A stretch of 64,000 nt of DNA from Verrucomicrobiota bacterium (GTDB taxonomy: Bacteria > Verrucomicrobiota > Verrucomicrobiia > Limisphaerales > UBA9464). How positions within the stretch are numbered: position 1 is the first letter of the stretch; each line of letters starts with the position of its first letter. The translations under genes and the position numbers were made by a program. Under the pieces are notes generated by a model, which ran no database searches, was not told where the DNA came from, and saw only the letters and a list, made by a program, of their open reading frames with translations. The stretch covers positions 1 to 64,000 of the forward strand of contig VHCG01000010.1 in assembly GCA_016871805.1 (NCBI GenBank), given 5' to 3'. This document shows, piece by piece, positions 9,070 to 17,668 of this stretch.

Positions 9070-9890
9070 TCGACGGTGGCGGGGAGGCTCACGAAGCGCG
9101 CCGTACGCTCGTTGCGATAGATCCGGATCACCTCCCGGACGGGATCGGCCAGCTTCGGATCAAGGGTCCAGTCCCAGCCCTGGGCACCCGGTCGACCGTG
9201 TCCGGCGAAGTCCCCGGACTCGTTGACGAAATAGGCGGCACCCAGCCCGGCATAGACGGTTTCCACGGAAACCTCCTCACCGTTGGGACCCTTCCGCTTC
9301 TCGGTGAAGACCGTCACGGCGTTGTTGAACTTGTCGATCTCGTTGAGGAGGGACACGAGCGTCTGGATGCGCTCCGTCGGGGCGGCCTTGGTGGTGTTGG
9401 GGTCGGCCGGAAGCTTGTTGAGCAGGGGCTGGGCAGTGGATAGGACCGCCGCGGGAAGCAGTGGGAGGAGTGACTTCACCTCGGTCTCGAGGGATGCGGC
9501 GGCCACCTTGGCCCGCTCGAGCGCCTCGTTCGACCGCTTCAGCTCCGTCTCGGCCTTCAGCCGCTCGACATCGGCCACGGAGCTGTTCGTGCTCTGCTTG
9601 CCCATCTCGTCCTGGCCCGCCTTCAGCTCCCGTTCGAACAGGGCCTTGGACTGCTGGAGGAGTTCCCGGTCGGCCTCCCAGTCGCTGCGAGTCTTGGAGA
9701 TCAACTGCTGGGTCTGGACCCATTGGGCCACCGTCTCACGGGTCGAGTTCAGGGAGGGGTCGGCTGCCTGGACGGAGTGGATCAGGGCTGTGCCCAGCCC
9801 CACGGAGATCAGCAGCGTGCCGTAGGATGTCGGACTCATCCCGGCCAGCATCCCGGTCCACCGGTGTCGGCCATATGGCGCGAGCGTCAC
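9066..9890 (-). CDS. DUF3450 periplasmic protein, first gene of TonB2-type operon
   Basis: 274 aa from a GTG at 9890; in-frame ATGs at 9851 and 9839 are alternatives. The GTG start gives a positively charged N-terminus before the hydrophobic segment ending HSVQAAD, and a GGAG lies just upstream of it. The mature part is a coiled coil (about 50-140) followed by a C-terminal globular part with the family-like segment YAGLGAAYFVNESGDFAG. DUF3450 proteins precede ttpC in TonB2 operons; their role is thought to be structural or regulatory. The 268 bp upstream form the divergent promoter region shared with the porin gene. Confidence 0.85.
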   Translation of the reverse strand: MTLAPYGRHRWTGMLAGMSPTSYGTLLISVGLGTALIHSVQAADPSLNSTRETVAQWVQTQQLISKTRSDWEADRELLQQSKALFERELKAGQDEMGKQSTNSSVADVERLKAETELKRSNEALERAKVAAASLETEVKSLLPLLPAAVLSTAQPLLNKLPADPNTTKAAPTERIQTLVSLLNEIDKFNNAVTVFTEKRKGPNGEEVSVETVYAGLGAAYFVNESGDFAGHGRPGAQGWDWTLDPKLADPVREVIRIYRNERTARFVSLPATVE

Positions 9891-9911
9891 GACTCCGTGA
9901 CAACTCCCCTT

Positions 9912-9927
9912 GTTTCAGGCCTGAAAC
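9912..9927. promoter_or_regulatory. 16-bp perfect palindrome, candidate operator
   Basis: GTTTCAGGCCTGAAAC is identical to its reverse complement. It lies 22 bp upstream of the GTG of the TonB2 operon, inside the divergent intergenic region. Position and symmetry suit a dimeric repressor or activator site; no regulator is identified. Confidence 0.5.
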
Positions 9928-9955
9928 CTCCATGGAACCCCACTGGCACGGGGCC

Positions 9956-9973
9956 CGTAACAGGAACGTAACA
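9956..9973. promoter_or_regulatory. Candidate Pho box (two CGTAACA repeats, 11-bp phase)
   Basis: Two exact CGTAACA heptamers start 11 bp apart, separated by GGAA. The 7-4-7 geometry is that of PhoB boxes; read on the - strand the half-sites TTGTTAC / CTGTTAC partly match CTGTCAT. Read on the + strand, GTAACA resembles the TTAACA-type PhoP repeats of Bacillus. It lies about 190 bp upstream of a phosphate-selective porin and the pst-phoU genes. Which of the divergent units it serves cannot be decided from orientation alone. Confidence 0.5.
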
Positions 9974-10158
9974 AATCGGACTCCGATTCGGAACACTCCG
10001 ACCGCTGCCTTGGGTCCGCCATGAGTCCAAGACGTCTTCAGTCCGCCGAGAGAGTCCCAGCCCCGACTTCGTTTACCCATGCTGTGACGAAAGGGAAACG
10101 GTTCGGTGTCGATCCGGTGACTGGCTCCAATCGGGTGACGCTGCGGTCGTCCGTGCCG

Positions 10159-11649
10159 ATGGTTCCGGTCTGGCGGAAGTGGGGTGCCGGTCTCCTGGGT
10201 TTGGCGCTCGCGGTCCAGCCGGGTTGGGCGGCTCCGGATCCGGCGATGCTGCAGCTCTTCAAGATCCTGAGGGACCGGGGCTCGATCAGTCCCGAGGAGT
10301 ACCAGCTGTTGGTGAACATGGCTGGCGCGCCTGAGAATTCCGGAAAACCTGCGGTCGAAACCCCAGGTGTGGCGACCTCGGCACCGACGCCGACCCCTGC
10401 TCCAGGGAAGGCGGACGAGGTCGCCGTGCCGGTCCCGCCAGGGGTGGCCAACACCGCGTCGTCCACCAATGCCGTGGCCAAGGCTGCCGCGGCGGCGGTG
10501 CCGAAGGAGAAGGAGAAATGGTACCAGAAGTTCAACGTGGGCGGGTACACGCAGTTCCGGGTGACGGCGCTGCTCAATGAGGAGGCGGATGGGCTGGACG
10601 TCCCGAACGATCCGTCGGTGAGCCCCACCGCGCTGTTCACCATCCGCCGGGCCCGGTTCCGGATGGCGGGGGATGTGTCCCCCCACCTGTCCTTGTATGC
10701 CCAGGTGGACGCCTTCGCCAACATCGTCAGTGGCGGAGGCTCCTCCTCGGGGGTCCAGCTGCGTGACCTCTATGCCGATGTCTACCCGACCGATTCCCGG
10801 GAGGTCTGGTTCCGTCTGGGACAGTCCAAGGTCCCGTACGGATGGGTGAACATGCAGTCGAGCCAGAACCGGTCCCCGATGGAACGGCCGGACTCGATCA
10901 ACTCGGCGGCCGAGGGCGAACGCGACATCGGGGCGTTCGCCATGTACGCCCCGGAGGAAGCCCGCAAGCGGTTCAAGGAGCTCGTGCAGTCGGGGCTCAA
11001 GGGTTCGGGTGACTACGGGGTGCTGTCGTTTGGCGCCTACAATGGACAGGGCGCCAACAGGCCCGACCTGAATGGCTTTCCGCACTGGATTGCCCGGGCC
11101 GACTACCCGTTCAAGTTGGAGAACGGCCAGTTTGTTGAGGTGGGTCTCCAAGGCTACCTCGGACGGTATGTCCCCTCCGTCCAGACCGTCTCCTACAATG
11201 GAAGGCCGGTGACGCCCCGCTTCGACCCTGATGGGGTGATGGACCGCCGGGTCGCCGCGACGGCGGTGTGGTATCCGCAGCCGTTCGGGTTCGAGGCCGA
11301 ATGGAACATCGGCACGGGTCCGCGCCTGAAATACGACTTCTCGCAGATCAATTCGGGGTGGCTGAACGGCGGATACCTCCAGGCCAACTACCAGATCGGG
11401 GTGGGCAGCGGAAAGCTGTTCCCCTACTCACGCTGGCACTACTACCAGGGTGGACGGAAGTTCGGCAACAACGCGCCCTTTCAATACGTCAACGAACTCG
11501 ACTTTGGATTCGAGTACTCACCCTGGACCGATCTTGAGCTGAGTGTGCAGTACACTTGGACCTTCGACCGGACCAACACCAGAGGGGCGCCGTATGCCGA
11601 CGTCCAGGGGGCCAGCCGCATCGAGTTCCAGGCCCAGTGGAACTACTGA
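10159..11649 (+). CDS. Phosphate-selective porin O/P family protein
   Basis: 496 aa from the ATG at 10159, chosen because it places a signal peptide at the N-terminus (about 1-26, ending QPGWA). The frame is open upstream to 10021, but those residues look untranslated. A Pro/Thr-rich linker (about 65-115) is followed by a Porin_O_P-type barrel: KFNVGGYTQFRVTALL, FTIRRARFRMAGDVSPHL, the SRFKVPYG-like segment GQSKVPYGWVNMQSS, and a C-terminal strand ending in FQAQWNY. The family forms anion or phosphate channels in Pseudomonas (OprP/OprO). Its place directly before pstS strongly suggests outer-membrane phosphate entry. Confidence 0.9.
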   Translation: MVPVWRKWGAGLLGLALAVQPGWAAPDPAMLQLFKILRDRGSISPEEYQLLVNMAGAPENSGKPAVETPGVATSAPTPTPAPGKADEVAVPVPPGVANTASSTNAVAKAAAAAVPKEKEKWYQKFNVGGYTQFRVTALLNEEADGLDVPNDPSVSPTALFTIRRARFRMAGDVSPHLSLYAQVDAFANIVSGGGSSSGVQLRDLYADVYPTDSREVWFRLGQSKVPYGWVNMQSSQNRSPMERPDSINSAAEGERDIGAFAMYAPEEARKRFKELVQSGLKGSGDYGVLSFGAYNGQGANRPDLNGFPHWIARADYPFKLENGQFVEVGLQGYLGRYVPSVQTVSYNGRPVTPRFDPDGVMDRRVAATAVWYPQPFGFEAEWNIGTGPRLKYDFSQINSGWLNGGYLQANYQIGVGSGKLFPYSRWHYYQGGRKFGNNAPFQYVNELDFGFEYSPWTDLELSVQYTWTFDRTNTRGAPYADVQGASRIEFQAQWNY

Positions 11650-11745
11650 CACGCAACGGAGCCGGCCTTCATGGCGCGGTTGTTGCCATGTCGTCACACA
11701 ACTGGAAGAGGACTGCAACCTGCGTTATCTGAATTTAAGGGAATC

Positions 11746-12588
11746 GTGATTGGCTTTGTCCGAGTGCTGTGTCTGTGGGGTTGGATGGGTCTGGTTGGCC
11801 GTGTTTTGGCCGGGGAGATCACCGTTAAGGGATCCGACACCCTCGTGGTGCTGGCCCAGCGGTGGGCCGAGACCTACATGGCCGGGCACCCGGGCACCCG
11901 CATCCAGGTCACGGGCGGTGGGACCGGGACCGGGTTTGCGGCGTTGCAGAACCAGACCACCGACATCTGCACGGCCTCGCGTCGATTGAAAGCTCGGGAG
12001 CTTGAGACCTGCATCCGCACCTTCCGGAAGCGTCCGGCCGAGCATGCGGTCGCGATGGACGGGCTCAGCGTGTACGTGAATCCATCGAACCCCATTCGGG
12101 AGCTGAGTCTGGAAGATCTCCGGGAGGTATTCACCGGGCGGATCACCAACTGGAAGGATCTGGGAGGTCCCGACGCCCCGATCACCCTGTACAGCCGTGA
12201 GAGCAGCTCCGGGACCTATGAGTTCTTCAAGGAACGGGTGCTGTCGGGACGGGATTTCGCGCCCACGATGCAGACCCTCCAGGGCACGGCGCAGGTGATC
12301 CAGGCGGTCGGGCAAGATCGCCTGGGCATCGGCTACGGCGGGGCGGCCTATGGGTCGGGGGCCAAGACGCTGGGAATCGCCCGGACCCGGGGCGGCATGG
12401 CGGTGGAGCCCAACGAGAAGACAGTCCATTCCGGGGAGTATCCAGTGTCGCGCTACCTCTACTGCTATGTGAATCCATCGACCGACCGCCCGGAGATCGC
12501 CAACTTCCTCGGCTGGATCCGTGGTCCTGAGGGCCAGTCTCTGGTTCGCGACGTCGGCTACTATCCCCTTCCAGTCCGGCGGGACTGA
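11746..12588 (+). CDS. pstS: Phosphate ABC transporter substrate-binding protein
   Basis: 280 aa from a GTG at 11746 preceded by AAGGGA; this start gives a short signal peptide (ending GRVLAGE). The fold is that of periplasmic phosphate binders: ITVKGSDTL at the mature N-terminus, VTGGGTGTGFAAL, and the SRESSSGTYEFFKE loop whose Ser/Gly/Thr residues contact phosphate. It captures Pi in the periplasm and delivers it to PstCA. It follows the porin with a 96-nt gap and precedes pstC. Confidence 0.95.
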   Translation: MIGFVRVLCLWGWMGLVGRVLAGEITVKGSDTLVVLAQRWAETYMAGHPGTRIQVTGGGTGTGFAALQNQTTDICTASRRLKARELETCIRTFRKRPAEHAVAMDGLSVYVNPSNPIRELSLEDLREVFTGRITNWKDLGGPDAPITLYSRESSSGTYEFFKERVLSGRDFAPTMQTLQGTAQVIQAVGQDRLGIGYGGAAYGSGAKTLGIARTRGGMAVEPNEKTVHSGEYPVSRYLYCYVNPSTDRPEIANFLGWIRGPEGQSLVRDVGYYPLPVRRD

Positions 12589-12654
12589 TGTTTATCCCGG
12601 CTGGCGGCTTGCCTGAGGCCCTCCGCTGCGCGAAAACCTTCCCGGCTTCATCCC

Positions 12655-13848
12655 GTGCATCCGACTCCCACTTCCACCGCGGTCCCGACTTCCGGGTGGA
12701 TGGGGTTGCGCCGGGGTCATCGGGCCCGTCCGGGAGAGTGGATCATTGAGAAGCTCATCCAGGCCGTCGGGCTCTCCACGATCGGGTTGATGGTGTTGAT
12801 CCTCGTCTTCGTGGGTCGTGAGGCGCTTCCGGTCCTCATGGGCCGTATCAACACCGCCCTGGTCCAGCCCATCCTCCCGTCGAAGGAGATTGACTCGATC
12901 CCGCGGGACGACCTGCGGTCCTATCTGGAACTTTCGCGAAGCCAGTTCGAGGGCATGGATCGGGAGATGCTCATGGCGATGATGGAGGCCCGGGAGGAGG
13001 GGTTCAGGGACATCCCGGAATCCTTCAGGGCCGATCCGGATTCCACGGTCAACACGGCCGACTGGCGTCAGCTCCTCCTGCCCCGGCAGTGGACCGGCTA
13101 CACCCGTCCCGAATTCGTCTGGCAGCCCGTCGGAACGATCCACAAGTACAACCTGGTCCCGCTGTTGGTCGGAAGCCTCAAGGTGACCCTGGTGGGTCTG
13201 CTGTTCGCCGTGCCCCTGTCGCTGGGTGCCGCCCTCTACGTCAGCCAGCTGGCGCCGGTCCGGGTCCGTGAGTGGGTCAAGCCCACGATCGAACTGCTGG
13301 CGGGGATCCCCTCGGTGGTTCTAGGCGTGTTCTGCCTGCTCGTGCTGTCCGGCCTCCTCCAGTCCCTGTTCGGCTACCAGTTCCGCCTCAACGCGCTGGT
13401 CGCAGGGATTGGCCTGGGCCTCACCGCCGTACCCCTTATCTTCACGATCGCGGAGGATTCCTTCACGGGTGTCCCACGCGGATATGTCCAGGCCTCCCTC
13501 GCGCTCGGGGCCTCCCCGTGGCAGGCCGCCTGGCAGGTCGTCCTTCCCTCGGCGATGCCGGGTGTTGTGGCGGCGATGATCCTGGGATTCGGCCGGTGCC
13601 TGGGGGAGACGATGGTGGTGCTGATGGCCAGCGGCAACGCGAGCATGCTCTCGTGGAGCCTCTTCGATTCGACCCGGTCCATGACCGCCACGATCGCCGC
13701 GGAGATGGCCGAGGCGGTTTCGGGCGGGGGTCACTATCGGATGCTGTTCCTGCTGGGCACGCTGCTCTTCGCGATCTCGTTCGTGACCCACCTGATCGGG
13801 GGTCGGATCGTCCGGCGTCTCAGGCGTCGACTGGGGGGCGTGGCATGA
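12655..13848 (+). CDS. pstC: Phosphate ABC transporter permease PstC
   Basis: 397 aa from a GTG at 12655; an ATG at 12700 is an alternative, and neither has a clear ribosome binding site. One membrane helix (about 36-58) is followed by a periplasmic segment of about 100 residues and then the BPD permease domain (about 165-390) with the coupling motif EDSFTGVPRGYVQASLALGA. The long loop after helix 1 is larger than in E. coli PstC. The stop codon overlaps the pstA start (ATGA, 13845-13848). Confidence 0.94.
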   Translation: MHPTPTSTAVPTSGWMGLRRGHRARPGEWIIEKLIQAVGLSTIGLMVLILVFVGREALPVLMGRINTALVQPILPSKEIDSIPRDDLRSYLELSRSQFEGMDREMLMAMMEAREEGFRDIPESFRADPDSTVNTADWRQLLLPRQWTGYTRPEFVWQPVGTIHKYNLVPLLVGSLKVTLVGLLFAVPLSLGAALYVSQLAPVRVREWVKPTIELLAGIPSVVLGVFCLLVLSGLLQSLFGYQFRLNALVAGIGLGLTAVPLIFTIAEDSFTGVPRGYVQASLALGASPWQAAWQVVLPSAMPGVVAAMILGFGRCLGETMVVLMASGNASMLSWSLFDSTRSMTATIAAEMAEAVSGGGHYRMLFLLGTLLFAISFVTHLIGGRIVRRLRRRLGGVA

Positions 13849-14789
13849 GGCCGATCGGGGAATCCCGGCGCCTGGGACGGTGGGGTGGTCCCGCGGGGAT
13901 CGTGGGCCTCATCCTGACCGGGTTGGCCACCCTGGTGCTTCTGGCGTTTCTGGTCGCCCTTCTGACGACAGTGCTGTCCAAGGGCATGCCCGCTTTTTCC
14001 TGGCGGTTTGTGTCGACCATCCCGAGGAAGGATTTCTTCGATGTCGATTCGGCCGCCATCCTGCCGATGGTCGTGGGGACATCCCTGCGGGTCCTGATCA
14101 TGACGGTCTTCGTGATGCCTTTTGGTGTGATCACCGCCGTCTACCTGACGGAGTACGCCGATCCGGCCTCTCCCTTCACCCGCGGGATCCGCGCGGCGAT
14201 CGGCAACATCGCGGGTGTCCCCTCGATTGTCTTCGGGCTCTTCGGCCTGGGATTCTTCGTGAATTTTCTGGGTCGAGGACTGGACGGGCTCACGGGCTCT
14301 GGTGTGCCGGTATTCGGTCGACCGTCCCTTCTGTGGGCCTCCCTAACCCTTGCGGTCATGACGCTCCCGGTCGTCATCGTCGCCACCGAGGAATCGCTGC
14401 GTTCGATCCCGTCCGGATTGCGCGAGGCCAGTCTGGCCCTGGGGGCCACGAAGCTCGAGACGGTCTGGACGATCGTGCTGCCCCAGGCGTTGCCGGGAAT
14501 CCTCACCGGCGGGATCCTCGCGGTGGGCCGGGCTGCGGGCGAGGTGGCACCAATCCTTTTCACGGGGGCGGCCTATTACACGGCTGAGCTGCCAGGCCGG
14601 CTGACGGACCAGTTCATGGACCTGGGATACCATGTCTATGTCCTCGCCACGCAGTCACCGAATGTCGACCAGACGGCCCCGATCCTCTATGCCACGGCCT
14701 TGGCGCTGCTGGTGCTGACCCTGGCCCTGAATGCCGGGGCGATCCTCCTCCGAAGCCGCATGAGAAGGAACCTGCGGGAGGCTGTCTGA
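13845..14789 (+). CDS. pstA: Phosphate ABC transporter permease PstA
   Basis: 314 aa. The ATG at 13845 overlaps the pstC stop, so this start is preferred although the frame is open far upstream on the + strand. Six membrane helices are visible, with the coupling loop [19 protein letters not shown] and the C-terminal helix [18 protein letters not shown]. It forms the Pi channel with PstC. It ends 11 nt before pstB. Confidence 0.95.
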   Translation: MRPIGESRRLGRWGGPAGIVGLILTGLATLVLLAFLVALLTTVLSKGMPAFSWRFVSTIPRKDFFDVDSAAILPMVVGTSLRVLIMTVFVMPFGVITAVYLTEYADPASPFTRGIRAAIGNIAGVPSIVFGLFGLGFFVNFLGRGLDGLTGSGVPVFGRPSLLWASLTLAVMTLPVVIVATEESLRSIPSGLREASLALGATKLETVWTIVLPQALPGILTGGILAVGRAAGEVAPILFTGAAYYTAELPGRLTDQFMDLGYHVYVLATQSPNVDQTAPILYATALALLVLTLALNAGAILLRSRMRRNLREAV

Positions 14790-14800
14790 GACCCAGGACC

Positions 14801-15625
14801 ATGGAAACCCCCACATCCAGATCGATTCCGGCCGAGGATGCCTTGGATTCCGAATCCCCCTCGAGGACCTCCCCGCCGGCGATCGAGACCAAGGATCTGT
14901 GTCTTTCCTATGACGAGGCCCCGGCCCTGAGGGATGTGTCGCTGTCGGTTCCAGAACGCCAGGTCACGGCGCTCATCGGGCCTTCCGGCTGCGGCAAGTC
15001 CACCCTTCTGAGATGCTTCAATCGGATGAACGACCTCATCCCCGGGGTTCGTGTCACGGGCCAATGCAGGGTCGGGGGGCAGGACATTCTTGGCGACGGG
15101 GTCGACGTCATCGGGCTGCGCAAGCAGGTCGGCATGGTCTTCCAGCGGTCGAATCCGTTCCCGATGTCGATCCGGGCCAACATGGCCTATGGGTTGAAGC
15201 TGCAGGGACTCCGCAACCGGGTGGAGCAGGACCGGATCGTGGAGGAATCCCTCCGGGCGGCCGCCCTCTGGGATGAGGTGAAGGATCGGCTGGACCGCAA
15301 CGCCCTGGAGCTTTCCGGCGGGCAGCAGCAGCGGCTGTGCATCGCGCGCGCGATCGCCATCCGGCCACGGATCCTCCTCATGGACGAACCGGCCTCGGCC
15401 CTGGATCCAATCACCACGATGCGCATCGAGGAGCTGATCCTCGAGCTCCGACGGGACTACACCATCGTCATCGTGACCCACAACATGCAGCAGGCCGCCC
15501 GGATCTCGGATCGGACCGCGTTTCTCTATCTGGGAGAAGTGGTGGAATTCGACCGGACCTCGAGGATCTTCACCCATCCACGGGATCAGCGGACGGAGGA
15601 CTATGTGACGGGGCGCTTCGGGTGA
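14801..15625 (+). CDS. pstB: Phosphate ABC transporter ATPase
   Basis: 274 aa. Walker [13 protein letters not shown], the PstB-typical NRMNDLIPG, the Q-loop in [11 protein letters not shown], signature [14 protein letters not shown], Walker [15 protein letters not shown]-loop THNMQQA. It has about 30 extra N-terminal residues relative to E. coli PstB. It powers the PstCA channel. Confidence 0.97.
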   Translation: METPTSRSIPAEDALDSESPSRTSPPAIETKDLCLSYDEAPALRDVSLSVPERQVTALIGPSGCGKSTLLRCFNRMNDLIPGVRVTGQCRVGGQDILGDGVDVIGLRKQVGMVFQRSNPFPMSIRANMAYGLKLQGLRNRVEQDRIVEESLRAAALWDEVKDRLDRNALELSGGQQQRLCIARAIAIRPRILLMDEPASALDPITTMRIEELILELRRDYTIVIVTHNMQQAARISDRTAFLYLGEVVEFDRTSRIFTHPRDQRTEDYVTGRFG

Positions 15626-15642
15626 GGGAGGAAGTCTGAGCC

Positions 15643-16308
15643 ATGAACCATTTCGACCAGGAAATCCAGGCGCTGAAGGACCGGCTACTTTCGATGGCAA
15701 GTCGAGCGGAGGCCTCCGTGCGGAATGCGATCCGGGCGCTTGTGGAGCGCGACGACGAGCTGGCCCGCGGGGTGAAGGGAAACGACGACCAGATCGACCA
15801 GATCGAGAAGGAGATCGACGAGCAGGCGATCCTGCTCCTTGCCAAGGCGCCCCTCGCCACCCAGCTCAGGCTCATCGTCAGCGCCACCAAGATCGCCCGG
15901 GACCTCGAGCGGGTGGGGGACGAGGCGACCACCATCGCACGGCGCTCGATCGAGCTCGGACGCGAGCCCCAGCTCAAGCCCTACGTCGACATCCCGCGGA
16001 TGTCCGACATGGCCCTGGCGATGCTCCGGGATGCCCTGGACGCCTTCGTGAGCCGGGACACGGCCAAGGCCCGTGGCGTCATTCCCCGGGACAAGGAGGT
16101 CGACGCCCTGAACCGCCAGCTCTACCGGGAGTTGGCGAGCTTCATGATCGAGTCACCGGCGACCACGACGCGGTGTCTGCATCTGATGACCATCAGCAAG
16201 GCCCTCGAACGGATCGCCGACCACGCCAAGAACATCGCCGAGGATGTCGTGTACCTCTACGAGGCCCGCGACATCCGACATGCGGAGCGGGAGGCGGACC
16301 CTGGATGA
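15643..16308 (+). CDS. phoU: Phosphate transport regulator PhoU
   Basis: 221 aa, all-helical, two repeated PhoU domains (about 10-95 and 115-205). Each carries the acidic metal-binding signature: ARDLERVGDEATTIA in the first and ALERIADHAKNIAEDVVYL in the second. PhoU links Pst transporter activity to the PhoR/PhoB sensor and restrains Pi uptake. It lies 17 nt after pstB. No phoB/phoR pair is in the window. Confidence 0.96.
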   Translation: MNHFDQEIQALKDRLLSMASRAEASVRNAIRALVERDDELARGVKGNDDQIDQIEKEIDEQAILLLAKAPLATQLRLIVSATKIARDLERVGDEATTIARRSIELGREPQLKPYVDIPRMSDMALAMLRDALDAFVSRDTAKARGVIPRDKEVDALNRQLYRELASFMIESPATTTRCLHLMTISKALERIADHAKNIAEDVVYLYEARDIRHAEREADPG

Positions 16309-16360
16309 GTGGGGCATCGGCCGCTTGCCCGACCGCATGAGCCTCGGCAGTGTCGTGACC

Positions 16361-17236
16361 ATGAAGGTGCTTGCCCTCGGCCTGGTCCTCCTCTGCCTGG
16401 CTGCCATCCCTGCCCGTGCTGGCTCGCTGGTGCAGGTCCGCACGGCGCTCGGGGACCTCGTGGTGGAGCTGTTCGACGAGGACAGGCCGGTGACGGTCCA
16501 GAACTTCCTCAGGTACGTCCGGGACGGGCGGTGGACCCATATGTTCTCCCACCGCATCGTGTCCGGCTTCATGGTCCAGGCCGGTGGCTTCGGGGTGACG
16601 AATCGGGGCACGACCAACATCGCCTTCGTCGACATCCCCGACTACGGGAAGATTACGAACGAGTTCAACGTCGGACCCCGCATCAGCAACACGATCGGGA
16701 CTCTCGCCATGGCGAAGGTCGGCGGCGACGTGAACTCCGCGTCGTCCGAATGGTTCATCAATCTCGCCGACAATTCCGAGAACCTCGACAACCAGAACGG
16801 CGGTTTCACCGTGTTTGGAAGGGTTCTGAACAGCACCAACGCCCTCTCGGTCTTCAACACCTTCACCTGGCTGGATACCCAGCCCACCAACCGGCTCTAC
16901 AACCTCGTCGGGACCGGGTTTCCGTTCAATTTCTGGCCCAATCCTCCCGCCTTCCCAACCCTTCGGAAGATCCTATCGTATCCGGAGGTGTTCGACAACC
17001 TGCTGTTCATCGAGGTGGTCGAGCTGCCGCTCCGGGTGCAGCCCCGCGTGGACGGGCGTCCGGGGCTGCAATGGACCTCGGTTCCGGGCATCGAGAACCG
17101 GGTCGAGGTCAGCGGTGGGGCCGGTTCCGGATGGACCCTGCAGGGCAGCGTGGTTCCGAACGGTCCGGTCTCGGCATTCGAGGACCCCTCCCCGGGTGAT
17201 GGGCCCCGGTTCTACCGGGTTCGTTTGGGACAGTGA
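16361..17236 (+). CDS. Secreted cyclophilin-type peptidyl-prolyl isomerase
   Basis: 291 aa from the ATG at 16361, which gives a good signal peptide (KVLALGLVLLCLAAIPARA); an ATG at 16337 is also possible. The cyclophilin domain (about 22-205) shows VTVQNFLRYV, FSHRIVSGFMVQAGGF, NTIGTLAMAKVGG and SSEWFINLADN. The C-terminal 80 residues form a separate beta-rich domain ending FYRVRLGQ, a tail type repeated in secreted proteins of this lineage. It catalyses proline isomerisation of exported proteins. It is 52 nt downstream of phoU but unlikely to belong functionally to phosphate uptake. Confidence 0.88.
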   Translation: MKVLALGLVLLCLAAIPARAGSLVQVRTALGDLVVELFDEDRPVTVQNFLRYVRDGRWTHMFSHRIVSGFMVQAGGFGVTNRGTTNIAFVDIPDYGKITNEFNVGPRISNTIGTLAMAKVGGDVNSASSEWFINLADNSENLDNQNGGFTVFGRVLNSTNALSVFNTFTWLDTQPTNRLYNLVGTGFPFNFWPNPPAFPTLRKILSYPEVFDNLLFIEVVELPLRVQPRVDGRPGLQWTSVPGIENRVEVSGGAGSGWTLQGSVVPNGPVSAFEDPSPGDGPRFYRVRLGQ

Positions 17237-17248
17237 CCCGGGTCGTGA

Positions 17249-17608
<360 letters not shown>

Positions 17609-17668
17609 TTAGAGAGGACATCCGCGGGGCTTCAAAATCAACATCCGGTTCAACACGGGTTCGCAGGG

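Noticed and set aside
6823-9120. A 765-codon + strand frame over exbB and ttpC
   Set aside because: Antisense to exbB/ttpC, rich in Glu/Gly/His without domains; a GC artefact.
11650-11745. A second Pho box directly before pstS
   Set aside because: The segment TTGTTGCCATGTCGTCAC only loosely fits the 7-4-7 pattern; half-sites share four or fewer bases with the consensus.
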